Shown one piece after another: positions 27,149 through 36,106 of a stretch of 64,000 bases of DNA. The position numbers and the translations under genes are program-made. The stretch is from NCBI RefSeq assembly GCF_009828925.2, contig NZ_WUTY02000001.1:3502492-3566491 (forward strand), written 5' to 3'. The number at the start of each line of letters is the position of its first letter. The first letter of the stretch is position 1. Below the pieces are notes generated by a model. That model ran no database searches. It saw only the letters and a list, made by a program, of their open reading frames with translations, and was not told where the DNA came from. Origin of the DNA: Methylicorpusculum oleiharenae. GTDB taxonomy: Bacteria; Pseudomonadota; Gammaproteobacteria; Methylococcales; Methylomonadaceae.

Positions 27149-28603
27149 ATGAGAGTCTCAAAAGAAGAACTAATTGCCGTATTGGCCCAATTCAATCCTT
27201 GGTGGCGTGGCGAACCCATTGCCGATTTACCGGATTGGCAGCGTGCCGCTTCGCGGGAGTTAAATCGCTGGATAAATCATCCTCCGATTCACCGGGCCAT
27301 TCTGTTATCCGGCGCACGCCAGGTCGGCAAGACGACCCTGTTACAACAACAGATCGACGCTTTATTAAAACAAGGCTTCCCAGCGGCAAACATCCTTTAC
27401 GCTACTTTTGACCATCCAGTCCTCAAATTGGCCGGCATCGAAGCCGTGTTGGAAGCGTGGCGCGAGCGCGAGCCGCGCGTCGATGGGCCTGAATACCTAT
27501 TTATCGACGAAGCTCAGTTCATTCGTGATTGGGGGACGTGGGTTAAACATCAGATCGATTTCAACAAACAGCGCCGCATTGTCTTTACTGGTTCGGCCAT
27601 GCCTTTGGTGGAAGCCGACCAGGAATCCGGCGTCGGGCGTTGGTATACCATTCGGCTGACCACTTTGTCGTTCTACGAGTACCTGCAAATCAAACAGGTA
27701 CAGCTGCCGGCGTTGCCGCCTTTAAAAAGCCTGGCCGAGCTGTTCGACTGGACGCCGCCACAATTTTACCGGGCGCAGGAAATCGCAGTGCCCTATGTCG
27801 GCCATTTTCACGAATATCTGATTCGCGGCGGCTTCCCGCAAACCGCTCAAGTGGAAAGCATCACCCAAGCCCAGCGCCTGCTGCGTGAAGACATCATAGA
27901 CAAGGCGCTCAAACGCGATATGACCGCACTGTTTGGTGTGCGTCGCATTCTGGATCTTGAACATACCTTCCTGTATTTGTGCATGAACGACGGCGGTTTG
28001 CTGAATATCACCGACTTGTCTAGCAACCTGGAAGTCAAACGTCCCACTGCCCAGCACTTCATCGAACTTCTGGAGGCATGCCACCTGATTTACCGCCTGC
28101 CGCCGTTCGGTTATGGCAAAGACGTGCTCAAGGGACGTTTCAAAATTTACTTGGCCGATGCCGCCATCGCACCCGCCGTATTGCTCAAGGGCAAAAGCAT
28201 CATCGACGATCCCGCTGCCTTGGGTGTGGCAACTGAAACGACAGTGTTTAAGCATCTTTTTGCGGGCTACTATCCCCAGAATGTACGTTTTACCTACTGG
28301 CACGGGAAAAAAGACCGTGAGGTCGATTTAGTCGCAGAAATCGGCGGCCAATTGATTCCCTTTGAAGTCAAATATCGAGCCCAGCATACTGGTGCGAGAG
28401 AGTTAAAAGGGTTGATTGAACTGTGCGAGCAAAAGAAAATTGCCCGTGGTTATGTTGTCACCAAGTCGCTCGACGACTTCGGCTTGATGACCGGTCTGCC
28501 GCAAACCGGCGAGACTGCCAGCCAGATCATGCGTCTGCCGGCACCATTATTGTGTTACTGGATGGGCGCATCGGAATTGAATCAACCCGAATTTAACGAT
28601 TAA
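27149..28603 (+). CDS. AAA-family ATPase with DUF4143 domain
   Basis: A 484-residue protein of the COG1373 type. The AAA domain has a P-loop (LLSGARQVGKTTLLQQQ, about residues 52-68), a Walker B segment (YLFIDEAQFIRDW, about 115-127) and a sensor-like RRIVFTGSAMPLV. The C-terminal DUF4143 region (about 220-460) ends with a PD-(D/E)XK-like strand (VDLVAEIGGQLIPFEVKYR). Functions of this family are poorly known; members are common near toxin, defence and mobile genes. It lies 131 bp before the CBASS operon on the same strand but has no overlap with it, so I treat it as a neighbour rather than a part. Confidence 0.82.
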   Translation: MRVSKEELIAVLAQFNPWWRGEPIADLPDWQRAASRELNRWINHPPIHRAILLSGARQVGKTTLLQQQIDALLKQGFPAANILYATFDHPVLKLAGIEAVLEAWREREPRVDGPEYLFIDEAQFIRDWGTWVKHQIDFNKQRRIVFTGSAMPLVEADQESGVGRWYTIRLTTLSFYEYLQIKQVQLPALPPLKSLAELFDWTPPQFYRAQEIAVPYVGHFHEYLIRGGFPQTAQVESITQAQRLLREDIIDKALKRDMTALFGVRRILDLEHTFLYLCMNDGGLLNITDLSSNLEVKRPTAQHFIELLEACHLIYRLPPFGYGKDVLKGRFKIYLADAAIAPAVLLKGKSIIDDPAALGVATETTVFKHLFAGYYPQNVRFTYWHGKKDREVDLVAEIGGQLIPFEVKYRAQHTGARELKGLIELCEQKKIARGYVVTKSLDDFGLMTGLPQTGETASQIMRLPAPLLCYWMGASELNQPEFND

Positions 28604-28734
28604 GCTGGATAAACAGCGAGATTTTATGGCTGCCAACAACGAATTACCCAAACCAGCTTCCAATTTGTCGAGGTAACTGAAGACTTGAATTCGCATATCT
28701 AGCCCTCATCATCTGTTTTTTAAGGAGGGCAAAG

Positions 28735-29715
28735 ATGGCTCATGCACAAACCCAGTTTGAAAATTTTCATAGCAAGATCCTACTTGGTTATGACGAAAGT
28801 TCTGTTTTACGTGATCGACGCGAAACTTTGCTGAATGATTTAAAAAACAATATCAGCAAAGATGCCCCTAAATACGAGACTTTTAATCAGGGCAGTTATG
28901 CTTTATATACGGGTATCACTCCCATTGTCGGCGATCCCGATATGGACATTGGGGTAATTTTTGACTGCGCCCCTGAAGATTACCCTGATCCGCTGACTTT
29001 AAAAAAATATGTCAGAGACGCTCTAACTCGTCACAATCGTACTGTCAAAATTCGTCGCCCTTGCGTCACTGTTACCTATTTCAAGGATGGAGAGGCTACG
29101 CATCATATTGACTTGGCTGTTTACAGTGTAAATGGCAATGGCCAAACCCAGCTTGCTCGCTGCAGAGAAACTGATGCCAAGGAAGATCGGGTATGGGAAC
29201 CATCCGAAGCACGGGAGCTTACAAGTAAAATTATTGATCGGTTTAAAGATAATGATCGTCAACAATTTCGCCGCGTAGTTCGCGCATTAAAACGTTGGCG
29301 CGACAATAAAATTGGTCACAAAAATGTTCCTAGCATTGGTTTATCCGTAGCTGCTTATAACTGGTTCACGCCCAAATACGACAGTGTTGATGGTAAACCC
29401 CTTGATCTAATTGCAATGCGGGATTTGATTAACCAAATGCTCTCCAACTGGGGATTTTCCCGTTTAGTGGTAAATTTGCCGGTAGCTCCTTACTGCGACC
29501 TTTTCGAACGGATGAGCGATGCGCAAATGAAGGATTTCAAAGAACGATTGGAAACTTTACGAAATGCTTTGAACGAAGCTGAAAGCCAGCCAGACACTCA
29601 TGAAGCATGTAAAATTTTGCAAAAGCAGTTTGGAGATGATTTTCCAGTACCTGAAAAAGCGAGCACTACTAAAAAGACTTCATCGGGTGTGAGCGTTTCG
29701 GGCAGATCGGCTTGA
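28735..29715 (+). CDS. CBASS CD-NTase (cGAS/DncV-like nucleotidyltransferase)
   Basis: A strong ribosome site (AAGGAGGG) precedes the ATG. The 326-residue enzyme has the polymerase-beta-like signature GSYALYTGITPIVGDPDMDI, that is a GS motif (about residues 50-51) followed by the Asp-x-Asp pair in PDMDIGVIF (about 67-75), and a third catalytic Asp in HHIDLAVY (about 125-132). On sensing phage it is expected to make a cyclic oligonucleotide that activates the downstream SAVED effector. The flexible C-terminus (KTSSGVSVSGRSA) ends in Ala, and type II CBASS Cap2 enzymes join the CD-NTase C-terminus to targets. The stop overlaps the Cap2 start (TTGA). Which cyclic nucleotide is made cannot be told from sequence. 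Confidence 0.9.
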   Translation: MAHAQTQFENFHSKILLGYDESSVLRDRRETLLNDLKNNISKDAPKYETFNQGSYALYTGITPIVGDPDMDIGVIFDCAPEDYPDPLTLKKYVRDALTRHNRTVKIRRPCVTVTYFKDGEATHHIDLAVYSVNGNGQTQLARCRETDAKEDRVWEPSEARELTSKIIDRFKDNDRQQFRRVVRALKRWRDNKIGHKNVPSIGLSVAAYNWFTPKYDSVDGKPLDLIAMRDLINQMLSNWGFSRLVVNLPVAPYCDLFERMSDAQMKDFKERLETLRNALNEAESQPDTHEACKILQKQFGDDFPVPEKASTTKKTSSGVSVSGRSA

Positions 29716-31340
29716 TATCGGAGCAGAAACAATTTACTGACAGTATTGCGTGCGCTTTGGCTGAGCTTGGCGCAACGCAAATTAACTTCAGGCTTTCTAA
29801 TTCTCAGCCGGTTTGGCAGTTTGAATTATCAGATGGCGATTATGTTTGGCCGCTAGAATTATGTCCGGCCGGTTGGGATTTTTGTCGTCTGCCTTCAGTA
29901 AACTGGTTAACCAGTTTGCCAGTTTGGGGATGGCCTCATATAAGCGGCAGTGGTGATGTTTGCGTTAGTGATCGGGAGGGACTGGACTATGACCCTAGCG
30001 ACATCACGGGGGTACTAAGCTGGCTGTTAGCCGAGGTCAAAAGATTGCTGCGTGAAATTCACGGAATGTCGAACTGTGAACGTCTCTCACTGTTTGCCGA
30101 TGAACTTGAGGGCTATCTAAAAAATCTGGGTGCCCGATTTGCGCAGCTCGATGAGCAATTTGCAGCAAATCAATCGGTCTACGGTGAAGTCCATAATCAA
30201 AAATTTGGGCTTAAGACCGTCCCTGTCCTTCGTCGAGTGAATGCAGGTTCAACTGCTTTGGTTAACTGCCAGCAGGTTCGTATTGGTTTACTCGATGTTT
30301 GCATTCAACAACTACCACCTCTCAAATCAGAGCTCGATGCCAATTGGTGGCAGCAATTTTTGAGTTGTCTTGATGAATCGCAACATGTGATTGCCACCTC
30401 ACCAAAACATCGAGGACTTGTCCTGCGCGTGGCTAACAACTATGGCCACGCGTTGTTAACACTGTATTGGGGAAACCGTGGTAACAAGAAACCATGGGGA
30501 GCCACTGTCTATCTTTTGCAACGACAAGATCGCGACTATCTCATTCGCCGGACTGGTGGAACGGTTCTTGATCGTCATGTATTGGTCGCAGGGGTAGGCG
30601 CCATTGGTTCTCGAGTCGCTGAACATTTGGTTCTGGCTGGCGTTTCCAAACTTACGCTGGTAGATCAAGACATATTTAGTGCTGATAATCTTGGCCGCCA
30701 CGTTCTCGGCAAAGACGCAATCTCAAAGAAGAAAGTTGAGGCATTAGCAAGTTTCTTGGCAGAACGCATGCCAGGCATCGATATTGTCCCAGAAGCCACG
30801 AATATTCAACGTCTGATTGATAAAGGTATTCCCGCCAATGTCGACACAATCGTGTTGGCAACTGGGAATGCTCCTCTCGAACGAGCAATTGCACGCCAGG
30901 CATATCGAGAACAGTGGAGCGTGCTCATTGTTTCTACCAGTGTTGAGGCAGTAGGACTTGGCGGACACGTGATAGCTATGCGCCCAGGTACTGCTGGCTG
31001 TTTGGACTGCCTCTATATTGATCCGGAAACACAACAACCAATACCAAGTATGCGAACAGCTTTAATCAAGCCTGGCCAAGTTGTGACCCGACAATTGACG
31101 GGCTGCGGGGCTTTCACGCCATACACGGCCATTGATGCAACGCGTACAGCGTTAATAGCCGCTGAACATGTCATAAACCAAAAGCTTGGTTATTCCCGTT
31201 GGGTGGGCGATACGACGCAGGCCAAAAATGCCAACATTAGCCCTTCAAGCACCTACTGGGCACTGATGTCTCAGCGTATTCCTACATTCCTGTCGTCATC
31301 AGATTTCACGCACCTGGAGTGCCCATGTTGCAGCGTTTGA
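29712..31340 (+). CDS. cap2: Cap2-type E2/E1 ubiquitin-transfer-like protein
   Basis: 542 residues; start taken as TTG at 29712, overlapping the CD-NTase stop. The N-terminal third is an E2-like domain with a candidate catalytic Cys in SGSGDVCVSDREGLDYDP (about residue 83). From about 285 comes a ThiF/E1 adenylation domain: VAGVGAIGSRVAEHLVLAGV, the nucleotide-binding loop, with VDQDIFSADNLGRHVL. A CxxC zinc pair (GCLDC, about 437-441) and a second one (CPCC) at the C-terminus frame the candidate E1 cysteine in LTGCGAFTPYTA (about 463). In characterised type II CBASS, Cap2 conjugates the CD-NTase by its C-terminus, priming it for signalling. Confidence 0.9.
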   Translation: MISEQKQFTDSIACALAELGATQINFRLSNSQPVWQFELSDGDYVWPLELCPAGWDFCRLPSVNWLTSLPVWGWPHISGSGDVCVSDREGLDYDPSDITGVLSWLLAEVKRLLREIHGMSNCERLSLFADELEGYLKNLGARFAQLDEQFAANQSVYGEVHNQKFGLKTVPVLRRVNAGSTALVNCQQVRIGLLDVCIQQLPPLKSELDANWWQQFLSCLDESQHVIATSPKHRGLVLRVANNYGHALLTLYWGNRGNKKPWGATVYLLQRQDRDYLIRRTGGTVLDRHVLVAGVGAIGSRVAEHLVLAGVSKLTLVDQDIFSADNLGRHVLGKDAISKKKVEALASFLAERMPGIDIVPEATNIQRLIDKGIPANVDTIVLATGNAPLERAIARQAYREQWSVLIVSTSVEAVGLGGHVIAMRPGTAGCLDCLYIDPETQQPIPSMRTALIKPGQVVTRQLTGCGAFTPYTAIDATRTALIAAEHVINQKLGYSRWVGDTTQAKNANISPSSTYWALMSQRIPTFLSSSDFTHLECPCCSV

Positions 31341-31822
31341 GTACCGGGCATGTCGTTTGGCGTCTTGACGAAAGTTGTTCAGGTTCGTTGTCCCCGAAAC
31401 TGATCGCTCTGCTGTCTAAATGGGCTCAGCATTCATTCTGGTCGAGAGAGGCCGGTGGGCTATTGTTAGGATTTATCGACAACGAAACGGAAGGCTTATT
31501 GGGCGAATTCGCGACGACTCCAGGCCGAGGAGATCGCCGTAGCCGCACCAGTTTTTATCGTGGACCACGCCATCAACAAGAAGCGATTGAATGGAATCGC
31601 GTTACGGATGGACGGGGCACCCAGCTTGGATTGTGGCATACACATCCTGAACTTGACCCAACGCCCTCGCCAACTGATTTAGAAGATTGTCGTAATGTTT
31701 TGGCGACCGGTAAATTCGCAGTTGATGGGATCCTTTATTTAATTATTGGCACGCGCAGTATAGGCTGTTGGTTTGCCAAATCTGGTTCCCCTTTAGTTTT
31801 GCTTGGAAATTTCACCCCATGA
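31325..31822 (+). CDS. cap3: Cap3-type JAB/JAMM deconjugating peptidase
   Basis: The ATG at 31325 follows GGAG at 31316-31319 and overlaps the end of cap2 by 16 bases; a GTG at 31319 is the alternative. The 165-residue protein has a complete JAMM zinc site: Glu in REAGGLLLG, the HTHPELDPTPSPTD motif (His-x-His...Ser...Asp, about residues 105-118). Cap3 peptidases cleave the CD-NTase conjugates made by Cap2 and so limit signalling. Its stop overlaps the effector start (ATGA), tying all four CBASS genes into one coupled operon. Confidence 0.9.
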   Translation: MLQRLSTGHVVWRLDESCSGSLSPKLIALLSKWAQHSFWSREAGGLLLGFIDNETEGLLGEFATTPGRGDRRSRTSFYRGPRHQQEAIEWNRVTDGRGTQLGLWHTHPELDPTPSPTDLEDCRNVLATGKFAVDGILYLIIGTRSIGCWFAKSGSPLVLLGNFTP

Positions 31823-32907
31823 ATAAAATAATCCACCGCCTTTTAGATTTATTGGAATTGTATTTCCGTAGATCCCCTGCCGGTAAGCTGGTTGGAACCG
31901 GCGCGCTCTTAGTGGCAGCAGGCTCCACATTTGATGTAAAACTAAACTTCGGCGCGCGTGCTTCGGAACAAGAGTATGTTGAAGGCCAACTCGCTACCGC
32001 CGATACGGAATGGTGGATCAGCGCTGGTTGTTTGGCCATCGGTGCAGTGCTGATCGGTATAGGTTTGTGGTTCTCATGGCAACTTTTCCAGGATCAACGC
32101 CGCAAGCGAGTTATTGCTATTGAGTTACGCGGACTGACCCAGTCGGTTGATACACCCCTTGAATCAGCAATTCCGCGCCGTGTGTTGGGGGCGCGTCATG
32201 CACTGTTAATCGATGTTCGAAATCAAATTGACGGTACTAAAACTCAGCGACAAGCAGCGATTGATTTAGTAAATCTTCTTCCGCAACAACTCAAACTTGC
32301 AAAAGATGGACGCGATCGAAATGACCTTGCTGTTTATGCAGGCGGCCTCGCGCCAGTGCCTGTTTTGTTTCTAGCCGGCACATTGCTTGCCTCCGAAAGT
32401 ACAATCCATTGGATGGATTGGGATCGTAAAGAGTTACACTGGACTTCACCGAGCGACGGAGTCGATGTCGGTGAATTAGCGCCTGTGGATTTTTCATCTG
32501 TCAACGGCGACGAGATAGTCTGCGCCATGTCCATTTCATATCCAATAGACAGGAACGAATTGACTGTATCGTTTCCTAATTTGCCGATTGTTGAGGTGAA
32601 ATTAGACGGTGCCTATCCAGGCCGAGTTATTAGCGAAGCTTCGATTCAAAACATCATGCAGCAATTCATGCAGGCAGTCGCCGCAATGCAAGGAATGGGA
32701 ATTCGCAAAATCCACTTGGCCCTGGCTGCGCCTAGCGTACTAACGATGCGATTAGGAAGTTGTTATGCTCCACGGAATATGCCAGTAATGATCGTTTACC
32801 AATATCAACGCGCACAAACCGAAAATCCTTATCCTTGGGGAATTGAGATGCCAAATTCGGATCGGTTTTCAGGTTTGTTGATAGAACAGAATCATGGGTT
32901 AAGTTAA
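31819..32907 (+). CDS. 2TM-SAVED CBASS effector (Cap14-like)
   Basis: The ATG at 31819 forms an ATGA overlap with the cap3 stop and is preferred to an in-frame start at 31768. The 362-residue protein has two hydrophobic segments (about residues 20-37, KLVGTGALLVAAGSTF, and 67-90, ISAGCLAIGAVLIGIGLWF), then a C-terminal SAVED domain (about 175-355) with AVYAGGLAPVPVLFLAGTLL, DWDRKELHWTS and MGIRKIHLALAAPSVLTMRLG, the usual closing strand-helix of SAVED. SAVED binds cyclic oligonucleotides; with membrane helices attached it presumably disrupts the inner membrane when activated. The effector is last in the operon, whereas many CBASS operons begin with it. Confidence 0.85.
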   Translation: MNKIIHRLLDLLELYFRRSPAGKLVGTGALLVAAGSTFDVKLNFGARASEQEYVEGQLATADTEWWISAGCLAIGAVLIGIGLWFSWQLFQDQRRKRVIAIELRGLTQSVDTPLESAIPRRVLGARHALLIDVRNQIDGTKTQRQAAIDLVNLLPQQLKLAKDGRDRNDLAVYAGGLAPVPVLFLAGTLLASESTIHWMDWDRKELHWTSPSDGVDVGELAPVDFSSVNGDEIVCAMSISYPIDRNELTVSFPNLPIVEVKLDGAYPGRVISEASIQNIMQQFMQAVAAMQGMGIRKIHLALAAPSVLTMRLGSCYAPRNMPVMIVYQYQRAQTENPYPWGIEMPNSDRFSGLLIEQNHGLS

Positions 32908-32908
32908 G

Positions 32909-33115
32909 TCATTCTGACGGAATATTGTTTTGATAGGGCTTACCAAGGACGCGTTCCAACAAGCTATCAGTTGGCATCTCGCCATATCTGCTTTTTAGAC
33001 GATCTCGAAGTTTCAGTAATCGCAAATTTGCAGTTCCAACCAATTGGCTAAATGTGGTTGCTCTAACACGACCATATTCTCCCCGTATTGAATCACTAAC
33101 CTTCTTGTCTGTTGC
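32909..33115 (-). pseudogene. GHKL-ATPase/nuclease gene, severed 3' end
   Basis: On the minus strand this continues, past the IS, the reading frame broken at 34378: ATDKKVSDSIRGEYGRV... through LLERVLGKPYQNNIPSE and a stop at 32909-32911. With one TA it adds 69 codons to the upstream fragment and gives a restored 645-residue frame (1,729 + 2 + 207 = 1,938 bases). It is convergent with the CBASS effector, with only one base between the stops, so the defence genes are tightly packed. Confidence 0.8.
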
Positions 33116-33117
33116 TA

Positions 33118-34375
33118 GTAGTTCGTTTCATAAAAACATATACAATTTATACTAAGCCAAGATCGAAATTTTTCCATCTAAATACAACTGGCTGATCATT
33201 AAATTCGGTAATGCCCTTAAGAATTCGTTCCTTGAGTTCCTGTTTTGAAGTTACCCTGATATGGCGCAGGAATGAGCGAGCCATCTTAGAGAAGGCCATT
33301 TCAATCAGGTTAAGCCATGAGCCATGCTTAGGTGTATGAACATACTCAAAGCGGCCCGGGCGCGTTGCCAGGTAAGCCATAGTTTCCTTCGAAATATGTG
33401 CGCTGTGGTTATCGAGGATAACCCGAATAGTCGCATTGGCAGGATAGTGATTATCCAGACGCTTGAGTAACTGGATGAACTCACTACTGCGATGACGCTC
33501 TTCCACTTCGGCAAATAGATGGCCCGTTTGCAAATCGAGTGCGGCGAGAATACTTAATGTACCATGCCTTACGTATTCATAATCACGCCCGGTTTCTGAA
33601 TGACGCCCGGATACGGGCGGCAAGTCGGGTGCCACGGTCCCTATGGCTTGGATACCCGGCTTTTCGTCCACGCTGACAGTGATAACCGGACACTCTGATT
33701 CCGATGCGTCCGGAGCGGCTTTTGTTGGCATCGCGTTTTGCAGGGCTACTTCTTGGTAAACTATCAAAACCTCGCGCATCTTCGCATCAAAATCAGGATC
33801 GCGCCGTTCCAGGTAATAGCGAATGCGGTGAGGCTTGATCTCGTGTTCGTCAAGAATTCGCCATACCGTGGTCTTACTTGCCTTAGCAAGGCGCGGAAAT
33901 CCAGCGTTCTCTGCCTCACCGCCAATAAATTTTGCCAACTGTGACAAGGTCCACAATTCTGCCGCCAGGCCATGATCTTTGGGTTTGGTGCACGCTAAGT
34001 TGACCACCCAACTCTTTGCGTCGTCACTAATCTCAGGGGCCTTCGGACGATGGTAGGTGTCCGATAAACCCATGGTGATACCTGCTGCTAGTGCTTTGTC
34101 GATGCACTTGTAAATCGTTGGGCGACTTACGCCCAGTAAATTCCCAATCTGTAAAATGGGGGTGCCTTCTGCATAACGGAGCAAAATTTCGGCTCGCTCA
34201 ACTTTCCGTCTTGCTGCTGTCCGTGAACGCGTAAGAGTTTCTAGCTCTCGTCTTTGCTCTTCCGACAGAGTTAGGGATGCTCGTTCTGTTTTTCGCGCCA
34301 TGGCCTACCTCGTGACTAAAAACAGTATCATGACATTCCGAATTATTTTGTAAATGTTTTTATGAAACGATGTAC
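33118..34375 (-). mobile_element. IS630-family insertion sequence, copy 2
   Basis: 1,258 bp, the same as copy 1 in length, ends and orientation, flanked by TA at 33116-33117 and 34376-34377. It interrupts the GHKL-ATPase gene near its 3' end. Confidence 0.93.
33147..34301 (-). CDS. IS630-family transposase, copy 2
   Basis: The 384-residue product is identical residue by residue to copy 1 (23457-24611), including the helix-turn-helix region and the Asp-Asp-Glu residues in VSVDEKPG, RVILDNHSAHI and WLNLIEMAF. Two intact identical copies within 10 kb point to recent transposition, and they give the region a 1.26-kb direct repeat able to recombine and delete the intervening 8.4 kb, including the whole CBASS operon. 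Confidence 0.95.
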   Translation of the reverse strand: MARKTERASLTLSEEQRRELETLTRSRTAARRKVERAEILLRYAEGTPILQIGNLLGVSRPTIYKCIDKALAAGITMGLSDTYHRPKAPEISDDAKSWVVNLACTKPKDHGLAAELWTLSQLAKFIGGEAENAGFPRLAKASKTTVWRILDEHEIKPHRIRYYLERRDPDFDAKMREVLIVYQEVALQNAMPTKAAPDASESECPVITVSVDEKPGIQAIGTVAPDLPPVSGRHSETGRDYEYVRHGTLSILAALDLQTGHLFAEVEERHRSSEFIQLLKRLDNHYPANATIRVILDNHSAHISKETMAYLATRPGRFEYVHTPKHGSWLNLIEMAFSKMARSFLRHIRVTSKQELKERILKGITEFNDQPVVFRWKNFDLGLV

Positions 34376-34377
34376 TA

Positions 34378-36106
34378 GTCCTTTTACAATGGTTTCCCCA
34401 ACCACCCAGGCGCAAATATACGGTGAGCCACTGATGAATCCAGAGTTTACAATGTCTTGCACATAGGCATCGGCTTGATTTACCTCGGTTCGAGCTATCG
34501 GGAATCCGCCTTTTTTAAGCTCAATAAGCAAAATATTTTGTATGCGAGAAACAGTTGGGTCAGCGACATCGAATGCTTCTATCCCTGTTAGCTCGATAGT
34601 GGTTTTGTCCGGTAATACGACAATATCTGGCCGTTTTCTGGGATTATCGAACTCAGCGGTCGTGTTTTTAAAAAGCTCTCTAGCCACTTTTTGCAGACTT
34701 ACGTTTGAGCAATATTCTTCCGACTCAAATTCAGGGCCAAATAACCAGCGTGAGCGAAGTACTAACGGATGTAATGTATGCAGTTCATCGGTATTTGGAT
34801 CGCCTGAAATTCTTCTGATCGTCTCAATAACGCTTAAACGACTATCGATTTCATCGAGAACTCGTAGCGCATCCTTTACTGACCACTCGTCGAGCAGTCG
34901 GTCGAGGCTATCAATGTCATCGGCCGGCAGAGCCGACAATTTTTGCAGTAGTGCCGCGCCACTCTTGGTTTTTTCCAGGTTAATGACAGCATTCACTGCC
35001 GTAGCGAGAAAGTCTGGGGATACCGTCGGATGAGCTTGAGCAATCGCTTTGGTAAATTCAGTGACTTCGTATTGCGCACCTCTACCTAAACCGGCAAGTT
35101 CCAGTCGATTTTCAGTAAGGGCATCTTCCAAGGATTCTTCAATAACTTCAGCGGCAATGGATGCTGCCACTTCAATAATGCATGCAGTGGTCTTTTTGAA
35201 CAGCTCATGTACTCGTTCACTTTTCTTGAAGCTGGTCCAATCCGGTTCCACTTCGCTTTCGAATCCGTGAGTATCGACAATCACCTTGTAGCGGCGAGCG
35301 AAACGGGTGCGGCCATCAAAACTATGGATTTGGCCAACTGTCCAGGATGGGGTGCCGACCAGCCGATGCTTCACCCAAAATGCAACGCCTTGATGAACCG
35401 ATGAATGATTTACACAGGTGGAATCGATAACGATCACCGTAGCCGTATTGCCACCGCCAAAATCAATCTCGGTTCTGCTGACGATACCCTCAATGTCCTG
35501 CATGGGGCGAACAATGCCGTTAACGCGAATTTCGAACTCAGGATCGTGAATAAATCTGGCGGCAAGCACCGTCAAGATTTCTTCAGGGTCGGGAAGATGT
35601 CGTTCAACTCGTACGATAAGGCGGGTGCCGCTGCCGTTCCGGCTTCCTACTTCTTTGTTGCGTAATACAAAGGGGCTTGGGCCGGATTCCGTGCCGACAA
35701 GAAAAGTGCTTAAGGCTCCGTCCCGCCAAGTCTCAACTTGGTATTCATCGCCAAAACAGAGCAAGCCATGTCGCCCAACGCCGTTACGGCCATAGGCTTT
35801 ACGTTGACGAGCAGAACGCCCAGCCGGAAATTCAACATCCTCGCCTTGATATTTTAGACGGTCATAACGCAATGTCATCCAGCGTTTACTGAACTGCGCC
35901 GCAGTCATGCCGTGACCATCATCCCGTACCGTCAAGTTGTCTCCGACTTTTTCCGGTATTTGTATGTCAACCCGCGATGCACCGGCATCCCAGGCATTGG
36001 CAACCAATTCAGTGAGCGCGACTTGCGGCACATGGGCAACTGAACCAAGTTCTCGGAGAAGATAATCCTCTTCAAATAGCGAATTTTGTAAGGAGTCATC
36101 AGCCAT
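34378..36106 (-). pseudogene. GHKL (MORC/Hsp90-like) ATPase with PD-(D/E)XK-like domain, 5' part
   Basis: The first 576 codons of a gene split by IS630 copy 2. The N-terminal GHKL ATPase has all three Bergerat motifs: ELVANAWDAG (about residues 34-43), VRDDGHGM (about 60-67) and GRNGVGRHGLLCFG (about 105-118). After a helical middle, the C-terminal part (about 470-565) has a nuclease-like arrangement: RPDIVVLPDKTTIELTG, then ILLIELKKGGFPI and QADAYVQDI, that is Asp...Glu-x-Lys...Gln. Prokaryotic MORC-like ATPases are known beside restriction systems. The gene overlaps hsdS by 8 bases, so it belonged to the type I locus. Its loss of 69 C-terminal codons probably inactivates it, although the nuclease-like residues lie before the break. 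Confidence 0.8.

Noticed and set aside
23428-34375. Composite transposon carrying CBASS between two IS630 copies
   Set aside because: Each copy has its own TA duplication in a separate interrupted gene whose halves lie on both sides, so the intervening DNA is native to the locus relative to both insertions.
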